A stretch of DNA of 47,993 nt from an uncultured Clostridia bacterium. Its GTDB lineage: Bacteria > Bacillota > Clostridia > UBA1381. The stretch lies in contig CAKSUM010000019.1 in NCBI GenBank assembly GCA_934501535.1, positions 1 to 47,993 of the forward strand, written 5' to 3'. The notes beneath the pieces are model-generated. The model was not told the DNA's origin. It ran no database searches and saw only the letters and a list, made by a program, of their open reading frames with translations. Positions 25,262 to 33,198 of this stretch are shown piece after piece; within the stretch, counting starts at the first letter, position 1, and every line of letters starts with the position of its first letter. A program made the translations under genes and the position numbers.

Positions 25262-25926
25262 TACTCACTCTGAATTTTAAAAATTATATCGGCAATATCG
25301 AGGGGATTTGCCGCAATGAAGTCGGCGCCGGCGTCGGAAAGCTCCTTTTCCGTACGAAATCCCCAGCGTGCGCCTACGGTTTTCATGCCGGAATTTTTAC
25401 CGGTGTATATATCGACGTTTGTATCGCCTATAAACACAGCGTTTTCGGGCTTTACGCCGAATTTGTCCAAAAGCAGCAGCGCACCCTCGGGATTGGGCTT
25501 GGTTTTAATTCCGGGACGCTGACCGTGCGCGGCGTCAAACAGTCCGGGGAAAAACAGCCTTACAACATCGCAGGCAACGTTATCCGGCTTGTTGGATAAA
25601 ACGGCGGTTTTTATTCCGCGGCTGCGGAGCAGGCGCAAAAGCTCGGGTATTCCGTCATAGGGACGCGTTTCAAAAAGAGGGTCTGCCTCATATGCCGCGT
25701 CATATGATTTTCCCACCTTTTCAAAGTTTTCCGGCGTATCCGCACCGTTTTCCGCAAGCATGCGGTGAACGAGAAGGTCACGCCCGTCACCTACAAGATA
25801 TTTATATCTTTCGGTTTCTATCTCGGAAAAACCGTGCCGGCAAAGCGCGGTATTTCCGAAATGAGCAATTGCCGGAAGTGTGTTCGTAAGTGTTCCGTCA
25901 AGGTCAAATATGCACAAATTTATCAT
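25261..25926 (-). CDS. HAD-family hydrolase (phosphoglycolate phosphatase-like)
   Basis: The 221-residue haloacid dehalogenase phosphatase has motif I FDLDGTLTN (D8, D10), motif II SNKPDN, the lysine in KTKPNPE and motif IV IGDTNVDI. A helical cap lies between motifs I and II, as in Gph/PgmB-like enzymes. ATG 25926 (MINLCIFDLDGT) has AAAGGAG upstream. Substrate unknown; phosphoglycolate or sugar phosphates are typical. It is divergent from nadK. Confidence 0.88.
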   Translation of the reverse strand: MINLCIFDLDGTLTNTLPAIAHFGNTALCRHGFSEIETERYKYLVGDGRDLLVHRMLAENGADTPENFEKVGKSYDAAYEADPLFETRPYDGIPELLRLLRSRGIKTAVLSNKPDNVACDVVRLFFPGLFDAAHGQRPGIKTKPNPEGALLLLDKFGVKPENAVFIGDTNVDIYTGKNSGMKTVGARWGFRTEKELSDAGADFIAANPLDIADIIFKIQSE

Positions 25927-26006
25927 AAAAATGCTCCTTTTCATGCTGAAATCATGTCAATTATATCAAAATACAGGTTTTTTGTCAAATAAATATAAGA
26001 ATATAC

Positions 26007-26035
26007 TTGCATTTTCTCCGATAATAATGTATAAT
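26007..26035 (+). promoter_or_regulatory. Promoter of nadK-argR-recN-rseC
   Basis: TTGCAT (26007-26012) and TATAAT (26030-26035) have a 17-bp spacer. The start near 26042 gives a short leader before ATG 26069. Confidence 0.65.
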
Positions 26036-26068
26036 ATGTATAAATATACAGGGAATGAGGCTGTGCAG

Positions 26069-26899
26069 ATGAAAAGAATTGCAATAATTCCAAATCAGAC
26101 GAAAGACGTAAATTATGAATATACAAAACGTTTGTGCCGCTGTCTGCGCGGCAGGGCAGAGCTTGTAATGCAAAGCGGACAGCCGCTGATTGACGGAGTA
26201 AATTACACCGACGCGAGCGTGTATGCCGGTGCGGACGCGGTGATAATTCTGGGCGGCGACGGAACCATGCTGCAGGCGGCGGAGCCGTGCGGAAAGAACG
26301 GAATACCGGTTATGGGGATAAATCTCGGCAAGGTCGGATTTATGACAGAGGTTGAAACGGAGGATACCGAGGCGGCATGCGACAGGCTTTTAAATGACGA
26401 TTACACGGTGGAAAAACGCATGATGATGGAGGTCTGCGTAAATTCGCCGGACGGAACCGGAAAAAAACACATTGCATTAAATGACGCGGTTATAAGCAAA
26501 CCGGGCGCGAGAATGCTTGAGATGGAGCTGTATGCCAATAACGAAAAGGTCAGTGAGTACATGGCGGACGGGCTTATAATATCGACTCCGACCGGTTCAA
26601 CGGGGTATTCGCTCTCGGCGGGAGGCCCGGTTGCAGACCCGGCGGTTGAGCTTTTTATTGCAACTCCGATATGTGCGCACACACTTTCGGCAAGACCGAT
26701 GCTTTTGTCGGAGAAAAAGATTATAACGCTCAGACTCACGCAAAAGGGCTGTGAAACGGCAGCGGTTACCGTGGACGGCGAGGACAGGTGCATTATGGGA
26801 ATTGCGGACACCGTCACGGTGAAAAAATCACAGCATTATCTTAAAATAATAAAGCTCGGAAAACAATCGTTCTATCACACAATGATGGCGAAATTATAA
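26069..26899 (+). CDS. nadK: NAD kinase
   Basis: The 276-residue protein has the NAD kinase GGDGT loop (residues 62-66), GINLGKVGFMTEVE, ALNDAVI and DGLIISTPTGSTGYSLSAGGPV. It phosphorylates NAD+ to NADP+ in the cytosol. ATG 26069 is preferred: AATGAGG stands 8 nt upstream, while the long N-terminal extension of the frame crosses the promoter. It is the first of four tightly spaced genes, the conserved clostridial nadK-argR-recN order. Confidence 0.96.
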   Translation: MKRIAIIPNQTKDVNYEYTKRLCRCLRGRAELVMQSGQPLIDGVNYTDASVYAGADAVIILGGDGTMLQAAEPCGKNGIPVMGINLGKVGFMTEVETEDTEAACDRLLNDDYTVEKRMMMEVCVNSPDGTGKKHIALNDAVISKPGARMLEMELYANNEKVSEYMADGLIISTPTGSTGYSLSAGGPVADPAVELFIATPICAHTLSARPMLLSEKKIITLRLTQKGCETAAVTVDGEDRCIMGIADTVTVKKSQHYLKIIKLGKQSFYHTMMAKL

Positions 26900-26918
26900 T
26901 AAAGGCGGAGAAAGTAAA

Positions 26919-27374
26919 ATGAAACAGAAAAGACATCAGAAAATTTTAAAAATAATTTCTGAAAAGGACGTAAAAACACAGGAAGGACTTACCGATGAAC
27001 TGAAGGCGTGCGGCTTTTTGGTAACGCAGGCAACGGTATCGAGGGACATAAAAGAGCTTGGGCTTATCAAGCTGCCGCTTGCGGACGGGTCATACAAATA
27101 TGCGGTGACCAAGGAAGAAAAATCGGAAAACTCCGACCATATCATGATATTTTCAAAATCGATTATAAATATACAGGCGGCAATGCACACAATCGTGGTA
27201 AAGGTGCGTTCGGGTATGGCAAATGCGGTTGCCGCGTCATTGGACAGCCTTATCGGGCATGAGGTTGTGGGTACGATTGCCGGCGACGATACTTTTTTAA
27301 TAATAATGGAAAATCCGCAGGCGGCGGAGGAAATGGCGGCGCGTCTGCGCAAAATATTCAGCTGGAAGGAATAA
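26919..27374 (+). CDS. argR: Arginine repressor ArgR
   Basis: The 151-residue protein has an N-terminal winged HTH (KRHQKILKIISEKDVKTQEGL, VTQATVSRDIKELGLIKL) and a C-terminal hexamerisation/arginine-binding domain with GTIAGDDTFLII. With arginine it represses biosynthetic genes or activates catabolic ones by binding ARG boxes. GGCGGAG lies upstream of the ATG. No arginine genes are in the window; the location before recN is the usual one. Confidence 0.96.
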   Translation: MKQKRHQKILKIISEKDVKTQEGLTDELKACGFLVTQATVSRDIKELGLIKLPLADGSYKYAVTKEEKSENSDHIMIFSKSIINIQAAMHTIVVKVRSGMANAVAASLDSLIGHEVVGTIAGDDTFLIIMENPQAAEEMAARLRKIFSWKE

Positions 27375-27378
27375 ACCT

Positions 27379-29016
27379 ATGCTAAGGGAACTTGAAATTA
27401 CCAATATTGCTCTCATAGAAAAGCTCAGTCTTGAACCGGGGGACGGCATGACAGTACTGACCGGTGAAACGGGCGCCGGCAAATCAATAATTATTGACGC
27501 CGTAAATCTGCTTTTGGGTGCGAGAACAAATAAAAGCCTTGTGCGCTACGGAACTGAAAAAGCGCGTGTACAAGGGCTTTTTGACGTATCAGACGGTGTT
27601 TTGAAAAATATCGGCGCGCTCGGGATAGAGGCAGAGGATAATCAGCTGCTTTTGTGCCGCGAAATTACCCGTGACGGAAAAAGCGTGTGCCGTATAAACG
27701 GAATTATGACGGCGCAAAGCGTTCTGCGCGAGGTCGGCGCGTATCTTATAAATATTCACGGTCAGCATGACAATCAGGCGCTTTTAAATCCTGCAAGGCA
27801 TATTGATTTTCTTGACAGTTATGCAAAAACCGATTTGACGGCATATTCGCAATTATATAATGAAAGAAAACAAATTCTCAAAGAAATCGGGCGTCTTTCC
27901 GCGGACGAACAGGAGCGCATGCAGCGCATAGATTTGCTCAGTTATCAGGTAAAGGAGATAGAAGCCGCAGGACTGCGCATCGGCGAAAAGGACGAGCTTT
28001 ATGAGCAGAAAAAAATAATCGACAATGCGGAAAAAATCGCATTTGCGGTGAATGAGGCGTACAGCGCGCTTTATGAGGACAATTCGGCATATGACGCAAT
28101 AAGCCGCGCCGCGGACGCGCTTTTGGGAATTGCCGGTATTGACGGCGGAATTGATGAAACAGCCGCCCGAATCAGCGAAATGAAATACATTATAGAGGAC
28201 AGCGCACATGAGCTGAAAAGTTTTGCAAATAATGTGGACTTTGACGAAAATACTCTTAACGATATTGAAGAACGGCTTGATTTAATCACGAAAATGGAGC
28301 GCAAATACGGCGGAAGTGAAGAAAAAGTTCTTGAATATTATGAAAATGCGGCGGCGGAATTGAACAAAATAAGCAATGCAGACGCGGCGATAGAAGAATT
28401 GAATAAAAAGCTTGGAGAAACGGAAAAAAAGCTGTCTTACGAAAGCGGCAAAATAAGCGAGCAGCGGCAAGCTGCGGCAAAACGTCTGCAAACAGAGATT
28501 GAAAAGTCGCTTTTTGAGCTGGATATGCCGAAAGTAAGATTTGAGGCGGCGATTACAAAAACGCCGGATTATACGCCAAAGGGTGCGGAAACGGCAGAGT
28601 TTATGATATGCCCGAACGTCGGCGAACAGATGAAGCCGCTGGCGGAAATTGCATCGGGAGGAGAACTGTCGCGTGTTATGCTCGCAGTCAAATCTATTTT
28701 GTCCGATGGCGCCGATACATTAATATTTGATGAAATAGATACCGGTGTATCGGGAAGTGCGGCGCAGAAAATTGCAAAAAAACTGTCGGCGCTGTCCAAA
28801 GGCAAGCAAGTGATTTGCGTGAGTCATCAGCCTCAGCTCGCCGCGGCGTGCGACAATCATTATTTCATCAAAAAGAGCAGTGACGGAGAGCGCACGGTAA
28901 CGAATGTGAAATTGCTGAATACGCAGGAGCGCGTCATGGAAATTGCACGCATAATTGACGGCGACAACATAACAGAAACAGCGGTAAAACATGCAAAGGA
29001 AATGCTTGGAATATGA
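27379..29016 (+). CDS. recN: DNA repair protein RecN
   Basis: The 545-residue SMC-like ATPase has Walker A GETGAGKS (29-36), a long coiled-coil middle (~150-350), the signature ASGGELSRVMLAVKSIL, Walker B DTLIFDEIDTGVSG and a distal CVSHQPQLAA. RecN acts in double-strand-break repair. It starts 4 bp after argR and its stop overlaps the next start (ATGA). Confidence 0.97.
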   Translation: MLRELEITNIALIEKLSLEPGDGMTVLTGETGAGKSIIIDAVNLLLGARTNKSLVRYGTEKARVQGLFDVSDGVLKNIGALGIEAEDNQLLLCREITRDGKSVCRINGIMTAQSVLREVGAYLINIHGQHDNQALLNPARHIDFLDSYAKTDLTAYSQLYNERKQILKEIGRLSADEQERMQRIDLLSYQVKEIEAAGLRIGEKDELYEQKKIIDNAEKIAFAVNEAYSALYEDNSAYDAISRAADALLGIAGIDGGIDETAARISEMKYIIEDSAHELKSFANNVDFDENTLNDIEERLDLITKMERKYGGSEEKVLEYYENAAAELNKISNADAAIEELNKKLGETEKKLSYESGKISEQRQAAAKRLQTEIEKSLFELDMPKVRFEAAITKTPDYTPKGAETAEFMICPNVGEQMKPLAEIASGGELSRVMLAVKSILSDGADTLIFDEIDTGVSGSAAQKIAKKLSALSKGKQVICVSHQPQLAAACDNHYFIKKSSDGERTVTNVKLLNTQERVMEIARIIDGDNITETAVKHAKEMLGI

Positions 29017-29414
29017 AAACGGAGGGAATAGTAAAAGCGGTAAACGGTGAAATGTGCACTGTGGCAGTGACAAGAGAAAACGCATGCGGCGAGGGGTGCG
29101 CACATTGCGGCGGCTGTGCGGAATCGGGCGTTCGGCAATGCGTGGCAAGGAATATCGCCGGCGCGAACATCGGTGACCGCGTGATAATAGAAACATCGGA
29201 TAAATCTGTGCTTAAAACGGCTTTTTTGGTATATATGCTGCCGATTTTGGCGTTCTTCGCGGTGTTTGCGGCTGCGGATACCGTGCTTAATCAAGCTGCG
29301 TCGGCAGGCTGCGGAGCGGCTGCAATGATTGCGGTGTTCGCGGTTTTGCACGGTCTGGACAAAAAACTGGGGGAAAAGTGTGTTTCCGAGGTTACGGAAA
29401 TAACGGGAGAATAA
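29013..29414 (+). CDS. RseC/MucC-family (SoxR-reducing system) membrane protein
   Basis: The 133-residue protein has an N-terminal cytosolic domain with the cysteine pattern CGEGCAHCGGC (residues ~26-36, RseC type), then two TM helices (~70-88, ~95-113). RseC family proteins work with Rnf-type complexes or redox control of SoxR. Here it is simply the last gene of the recN operon and no rnf genes are present. Confidence 0.85.
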   Translation: MKTEGIVKAVNGEMCTVAVTRENACGEGCAHCGGCAESGVRQCVARNIAGANIGDRVIIETSDKSVLKTAFLVYMLPILAFFAVFAAADTVLNQAASAGCGAAAMIAVFAVLHGLDKKLGEKCVSEVTEITGE

Positions 29415-29492
29415 ATCTACTTGCTTGCGTGCGGTCATACAGCGGATTTTCGGAATGATTTGCCGCATTTTATAAAAATAATCGGAAAATAC

Positions 29493-29521
29493 TTGAAATA
29501 TTATAGGAATTGTGTTAAAAT
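29493..29521 (+). promoter_or_regulatory. Promoter of small conserved gene
   Basis: TTGAAA (29493-29498) and TAAAAT (29516-29521) have a 17-bp spacer, 34 bp before ATG 29556. Confidence 0.6.
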
Positions 29522-29555
29522 ATATTAATAACAGTTATTGAAAGGATTGATTTTT

Positions 29556-29855
29556 ATGGCAACGGCTAAAAAGCCCAAGATACTGACATATAAAGATAAA
29601 CCGGTTTACAGACAGGGAAATAGGATTTATTACGGAGATTTATCAAAGAAACTGATTCTCGTTATGGATATAACAGAGTCGGTTGAAAAAAACGGTGTTA
29701 TAATTTCCCAAAAGGTAAAATTCCATGTTCAGGATAACACCGAGGAATTGGGTAAAGGTATAAATTACCGTTCGGGTGAACGCGATAACCTGTATAAGGC
29801 GTTTGACATCGGTTCATGGTGGCTTCAGGACGCGCTTGACGCGCTTGAGGCATAA
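29556..29855 (+). CDS. Small conserved hypothetical protein (99 aa)
   Basis: The protein is basic at its N-terminus (MATAKKPKI), then predicted mostly beta: KDKPVYRQGNRIYYGDL, LILVMDITESVEKNGVIIS and KVKFHVQDN, with a C-terminal WWLQDALDALEA helix. There is no signal or TM segment. AAAGGA stands 8 nt before ATG 29556. It has its own promoter and terminator, so it is a monocistronic, probably well-expressed cytosolic protein. I recognise no domain. Confidence 0.7.
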   Translation: MATAKKPKILTYKDKPVYRQGNRIYYGDLSKKLILVMDITESVEKNGVIISQKVKFHVQDNTEELGKGINYRSGERDNLYKAFDIGSWWLQDALDALEA

Positions 29856-29877
29856 AGACGGCTGTTTATGAATATAA

Positions 29878-29907
29878 CCGCCCTGTTGTTTCGGGGCGGA
29901 TTTTTTT
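29878..29907 (+). terminator. Terminator after small conserved gene
   Basis: CCGCCC (29878-29883) pairs with GGGCGG (29894-29899), followed by a run of seven T. Confidence 0.88.
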
Positions 29908-29928
29908 GTAGATGAAATGAGGGATATT

Positions 29929-30519
29929 ATGATTACACTGCGTTTTGCGGAGGAAAATGATGCGGAGGAGCTGCTCGGCATTTATGCGCCGTATGTGCGC
30001 GAAACGGCAATAACCTTTGAATACGATGTGCCGGAAGTTGATGAATTCAGAGAGCGGATACGCAAAACACTTGTGAAATATCCGTACATTGCCGCAGAAC
30101 GTGACGGAGAGATTGTCGGATATGCATATGCCGGGGAATTTAAAAGCCGTGCGGCATATGATTGGGCGGTGGAAACGTCGATTTATGTAAAACGCGGCAT
30201 GGGGCGCGGCGGAATAGGTAAAAAACTTTACTGTGCGATGGAAAACGTGCTGCGCGCGCAGAATATTCTGAACGTGAACGCATGCGTCGCATATCCCGAA
30301 CCGGATGACGAATATCTCACGAAAAACAGCGTCCGGTTTCATGAGCATCTGGGCTACAGGTTTGTCGGCAGATTTAACAAGTGCGGATTTAAATTCGGCA
30401 GATGGTATGACATGGTGTGGCTCGAAAAATTTATCGGAGAGCACAGCAGCACTCCGAAAAAGGTTCGATGGTTTTCGGAATGTGACGTGAATGAAATGAA
30501 AAATTATCTTAATATATAA
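29929..30519 (+). CDS. GNAT N-acetyltransferase (phosphinothricin acetyltransferase-like)
   Basis: The ~196-residue GNAT protein of the PAT/YncA branch has ITLRFAEENDAEELLGIYAPYV, TFEYDVPEVDEFRERI, a central AYAGEFKSRAAYDWAVETSIYV and a pyrophosphate loop around GMGRGGIGKKL. Family members acetylate amino groups of small amino-acid-like compounds using acetyl-CoA. ATG 29929 has GAGGGA upstream; ATG 29917 is a 4-residue longer alternative. Substrate unknown. Confidence 0.85.
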   Translation: MITLRFAEENDAEELLGIYAPYVRETAITFEYDVPEVDEFRERIRKTLVKYPYIAAERDGEIVGYAYAGEFKSRAAYDWAVETSIYVKRGMGRGGIGKKLYCAMENVLRAQNILNVNACVAYPEPDDEYLTKNSVRFHEHLGYRFVGRFNKCGFKFGRWYDMVWLEKFIGEHSSTPKKVRWFSECDVNEMKNYLNI

Positions 30520-30525
30520 AAATGG

Positions 30526-30563
30526 GCTGCGGCAAAATTATGCTATTTTACCGCAGCTGTTTT
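30526..30563. terminator. Bidirectional terminator
   Basis: GCTGCGG (30526-30532) pairs with CCGCAGC (30551-30557), extended by AAAAT/ATTTT, with TGTTTT on plus and A-rich sequence on the other side. It serves the GNAT gene and the convergent flavodoxin operon. Confidence 0.75.
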
Positions 30564-30566
30564 AAT

Positions 30567-31043
30567 TTAACCGTTGATTTTTTTTGTCCATGATACGATA
30601 GCCGCTTCCGGGGTTCTGAGATTATTTTCATCAAAACGGATATTCAGTCCGGGTTTAACTTCAGCGTCGCCGCATGCGGTTTTATAATCTTCAAATGTGT
30701 GACCTATCCAGCCGCCGTTGGTTGCAAACGGATATACCGTTTTGCCGGAAAAGTCCGTATTTTCAAGAAAAGTTTTTACCGCCGGCGCATATGTGTACCA
30801 CCAAACCGGTGTCCCTATGACGATTGTATCATAATCGCCCGGATTTACGCGAAGAGGTTTTATTTCCGGCATAAATCCGCGGTTCACTTCATCATTGCCC
30901 TGTTTGACAATGGCGTTGTAATCGCCGGTGTACGGAGTAACGGTGTCAATTTGTGCAATATCGCCGCCGATTTCTTTTTGTATCATTTCCGCAATCCGTT
31001 TTGTATTCCCGGAAAGAGAGTAATATACAACGAGAGTTTTCAT
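30567..31043 (-). CDS. Flavodoxin
   Basis: The 158-residue protein has the FMN phosphate loop SLSGNTKRIAEMI at the N-terminus, GTPVWWYTYAPAVKTFL and FATNGGWIGHTFEDYK, typical of long flavodoxins or flavodoxin-like oxidoreductases related to those found beside YqhD-type dehydrogenases. ATG 31043 has AAGGAGGAG upstream. It is transcribed with the alcohol dehydrogenase upstream (11-bp gap), consistent with a shared redox or aldehyde-stress role. Confidence 0.88.
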   Translation of the reverse strand: MKTLVVYYSLSGNTKRIAEMIQKEIGGDIAQIDTVTPYTGDYNAIVKQGNDEVNRGFMPEIKPLRVNPGDYDTIVIGTPVWWYTYAPAVKTFLENTDFSGKTVYPFATNGGWIGHTFEDYKTACGDAEVKPGLNIRFDENNLRTPEAAIVSWTKKING

Positions 31044-31054
31044 AATGCTCCTCC

Positions 31055-32218
31055 TTAATAACATTCCTTTAAAACCGTCAGAATGTCTTCCGGATTCATT
31101 TGTTTGTATCCGCCGCCGAGAACCGTCGAATTAGCTATAAGCGGGAGCATTTCTTCGGTTGCACCCAGCTCGCGGAGTGTGAGCGGCAGACCTAATTCCG
31201 CAATAAATTCACGCAGTTTTTCTATTCCGGCATTTGCTGCGTCTGATTTGCTCATGCCGTCGGTATCGATACCCCATACATTTTTTGCAAAACGCACGAA
31301 TTTATCTATTCCGTATGAACAGATGTATTTGTAATACGGTACGGAAATTGCCGCAAGTCCGGCACCGTGAGCGCAGTCGGTATACGCGCCGAGCTGGTGC
31401 TCAATCATATGAACCTCCCAGTCCTGCTGCTTGGAAAGACCGGTAATTGTGTTCAATCCGATTGTGGCGCACCACATAATGTTGCTGCGCGCCTCATAAT
31501 CCTGAGGATTTTTAACCGCGACTTTTGCGCTGTGTATCAGTGAACGCATAACGCCTTCAAGCAGGTAGTCGGAGGTGTTGTCATCATCGCCGGAAAAATA
31601 CTGTTCCATAAGGTGCGACATGGTATCGAAAATGCCGCTGGACATCTGATATACGGGAACCGTGAAGGTGTATTCCGGATTTAAAACAGAGAATTTCGGG
31701 TTTACGTTCGCAGGGAATACTCTGCCGTTTTTCAGCATTTGTTCCTCGTTTGTGATAACCGAACCGCCGTTCATCTCCGAACCGGTACCTGCCATGGTGA
31801 GAATTGAACCCACGGGAACGATTTTGTTGTCAACCTCTGCAAAGTCAATCCAGTATTTCTGCCACGGGTCGCCCTCGCAGTATGCGGAAACGGATATTGC
31901 TTTTGCACAGTCGATAACCGAACCGCCGCCGACGGCTAAAATCAGGTCAACGTTATTTTCACGTACAAGCCGTGCGCCTTCAAGCAGCTGAGAATATGAC
32001 GGATTGGACTTTATCCCGGCAAGCTCAACCACGGTTTTGCCTGCGTCATTTAAAATTTTCAGAACCTTGTCATACAGCCCGCTTTTTTTCACAGAGCCTT
32101 TGCCGTACATCAAAAGCACGGTCTTTCCGTAATTTTCAAGCTCGCCCGACAAATTTTCAAGCGCTGTTTTTCCGAAATAAATTTTCGTCGGATTGTAATA
32201 GGTAAAATCATATTTCAT
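31055..32218 (-). CDS. Iron-containing alcohol dehydrogenase (YqhD/BdhA-like)
   Basis: The 387-residue group III alcohol dehydrogenase has NPTKIYFGKTALENL, the NAD(P) loop GGGSVIDCAKAI, MAGTGSEMNGGSVI, and metal ligands in HLMEQYFSG, HMIEHQLGAYTDCAHGAGLA. It reduces aldehydes with NADPH (family knowledge). ATG 32218 has AAAGGA upstream; the longer frame lacks one. It is the first gene of the operon with flavodoxin and faces a MerR-type promoter, so it is probably induced by the divergent MerR regulator. Confidence 0.92.
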   Translation of the reverse strand: MKYDFTYYNPTKIYFGKTALENLSGELENYGKTVLLMYGKGSVKKSGLYDKVLKILNDAGKTVVELAGIKSNPSYSQLLEGARLVRENNVDLILAVGGGSVIDCAKAISVSAYCEGDPWQKYWIDFAEVDNKIVPVGSILTMAGTGSEMNGGSVITNEEQMLKNGRVFPANVNPKFSVLNPEYTFTVPVYQMSSGIFDTMSHLMEQYFSGDDDNTSDYLLEGVMRSLIHSAKVAVKNPQDYEARSNIMWCATIGLNTITGLSKQQDWEVHMIEHQLGAYTDCAHGAGLAAISVPYYKYICSYGIDKFVRFAKNVWGIDTDGMSKSDAANAGIEKLREFIAELGLPLTLRELGATEEMLPLIANSTVLGGGYKQMNPEDILTVLKECY

Positions 32219-32298
32219 AATAAGTATCCTTTCCGCCGCCCGTGCGGCATAAATTATTTTTTCGGCATCCGCCGTTTGATATATATTCTTCCGCATTA

Positions 32299-32327
32299 TT
32301 GACATTTTAGTATTAAAATGTTATAAT
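32299..32327 (+). promoter_or_regulatory. Promoter of the MerR-family regulator gene
   Basis: TTGACA (32299-32304) and TATAAT (32322-32327) have a 17-bp spacer. The transcript would cross the MerR operator (32356-32375), allowing autoregulation. Confidence 0.8.
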
Positions 32328-32347
32328 GCATTTGAAAGTTCATTTAT

Positions 32348-32378
32348 ATTCTACTACTTAAAGTGCACTTTAAGTCAA
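32348..32378 (-). promoter_or_regulatory. MerR-type promoter/operator of the ADH-flavodoxin operon
   Basis: On the minus strand, TTGACT (32378-32373) and TAGAAT (32353-32348) are separated by 19 bp, the over-long spacer of MerR-activated promoters. The spacer region carries a perfect 20-bp palindrome, ACTTAAAGTGCACTTTAAGT (32356-32375). The regulator is encoded divergently next to it. Confidence 0.82.
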
Positions 32379-32424
32379 GTGTTTTTTGAAAAAAATTTTA
32401 AAAATTTCGGAGGGACGGCAAAAT

Positions 32425-32846
32425 ATGTTATATACGGTTGGAGAAATGGCAAAAAAATAGGCGTTGCACCGTCAACACTGCGTTATTACGATAAAGAGGG
32501 GCTGCTGCCGTTTGTAGAGCGCAGCGGCGGCGGAATACGCATGTTTAAGGAATCCGACATGGAATGGCTTTCCATAATAGAATGCCTGAAAAAAACGGGA
32601 ATGCCGATTAAGGAGATAAAGCAGTTTGTGGATTGGTGCATAGAGGGCGATTCGACAATCGAAAAAAGACTGGAGCTGATTGACCGCCGGCGGAATGCGG
32701 TTCTGGCGCAGATGGAGCAGATGAAAAAGACGCTTTCGACGCTTGATTATAAGCACTGGTATTATGAAACGGCAAAGGCGGCGGGGACATGTGATGTTCA
32801 TAAGCATATGAAACCGGAGGATATTCCGGAGAAGTTCAGAAAATAG
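32425..32846 (+). CDS. MerR family transcriptional regulator, apparent -1 frameshift near start
   Basis: The restored protein (~140 residues) has a MerR winged helix: MLYTVGEMAKK then IGVAPSTLRYYDKEGLLPFVERS, RMFKESDMEWLSIIECLKKTGMPIKEI and a dimerisation coiled coil. GGAGGG stands 10 nt before ATG 32425. That frame meets TAG at 32458, directly after an A7 run (32451-32457), and the rest of the protein is read one base back. An eighth A would fuse the parts exactly. The gene is expected to control the divergent ADH-flavodoxin operon. As read, only a -1 slip, or a corrected sequence, gives the regulator. Confidence 0.82.
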
Positions 32847-32866
32847 AATTACGGAGGACAGGGAAG

Positions 32867-33166
32867 ATGTCAACAACGAAAGAGTACAGAGATTATATTT
32901 TGGAGCAGCTGGAACTGTGTGAGAATGTTACTTCAAGACAGATGATGGGCGAATATCTGCTTTACTGCGGCGGCCGGCTGTTCGGCGGCATATACGATAA
33001 CAGGCTGCTGGTGAAAATAACCGGAACGAACGGGAAGTACGGCATGGCGGAGCAGCTGCCGTATGATGGGGCAAAACCTATGTATTTTGTTGAAGAAACC
33101 GAGGACAGAGACCTTTTGAAACGTATCGTCACCGATACATGTGCAGGGCTTGCGAAAAAGAAATAA
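32867..33166 (+). CDS. TfoX N-terminal domain protein
   Basis: The 99-residue protein matches the TfoX_N domain alone: EYRDYILEQLELCENVTSRQMMGEYLLYCGGRLFGGIYDNRLLVKIT. Short TfoX_N proteins are common in Firmicutes and their role is unclear; in Haemophilus TfoX is a competence regulator with an additional domain. GGAGGACAGGG precedes the ATG. It follows the MerR gene by 20 bp and is probably co-transcribed. Confidence 0.85.
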   Translation: MSTTKEYRDYILEQLELCENVTSRQMMGEYLLYCGGRLFGGIYDNRLLVKITGTNGKYGMAEQLPYDGAKPMYFVEETEDRDLLKRIVTDTCAGLAKKK

Positions 33167-33198
33167 ACCGAGAACGGAGAAACTCGGTTTATTTTTTT
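33164..33198. terminator. Terminator between TfoX gene and convergent amidotransferase
   Basis: AAACCGAG (33165-33172) pairs with CTCGGTTT (33183-33190), followed by ATTTTTTT. It overlaps both stop-codon regions. Confidence 0.88.
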
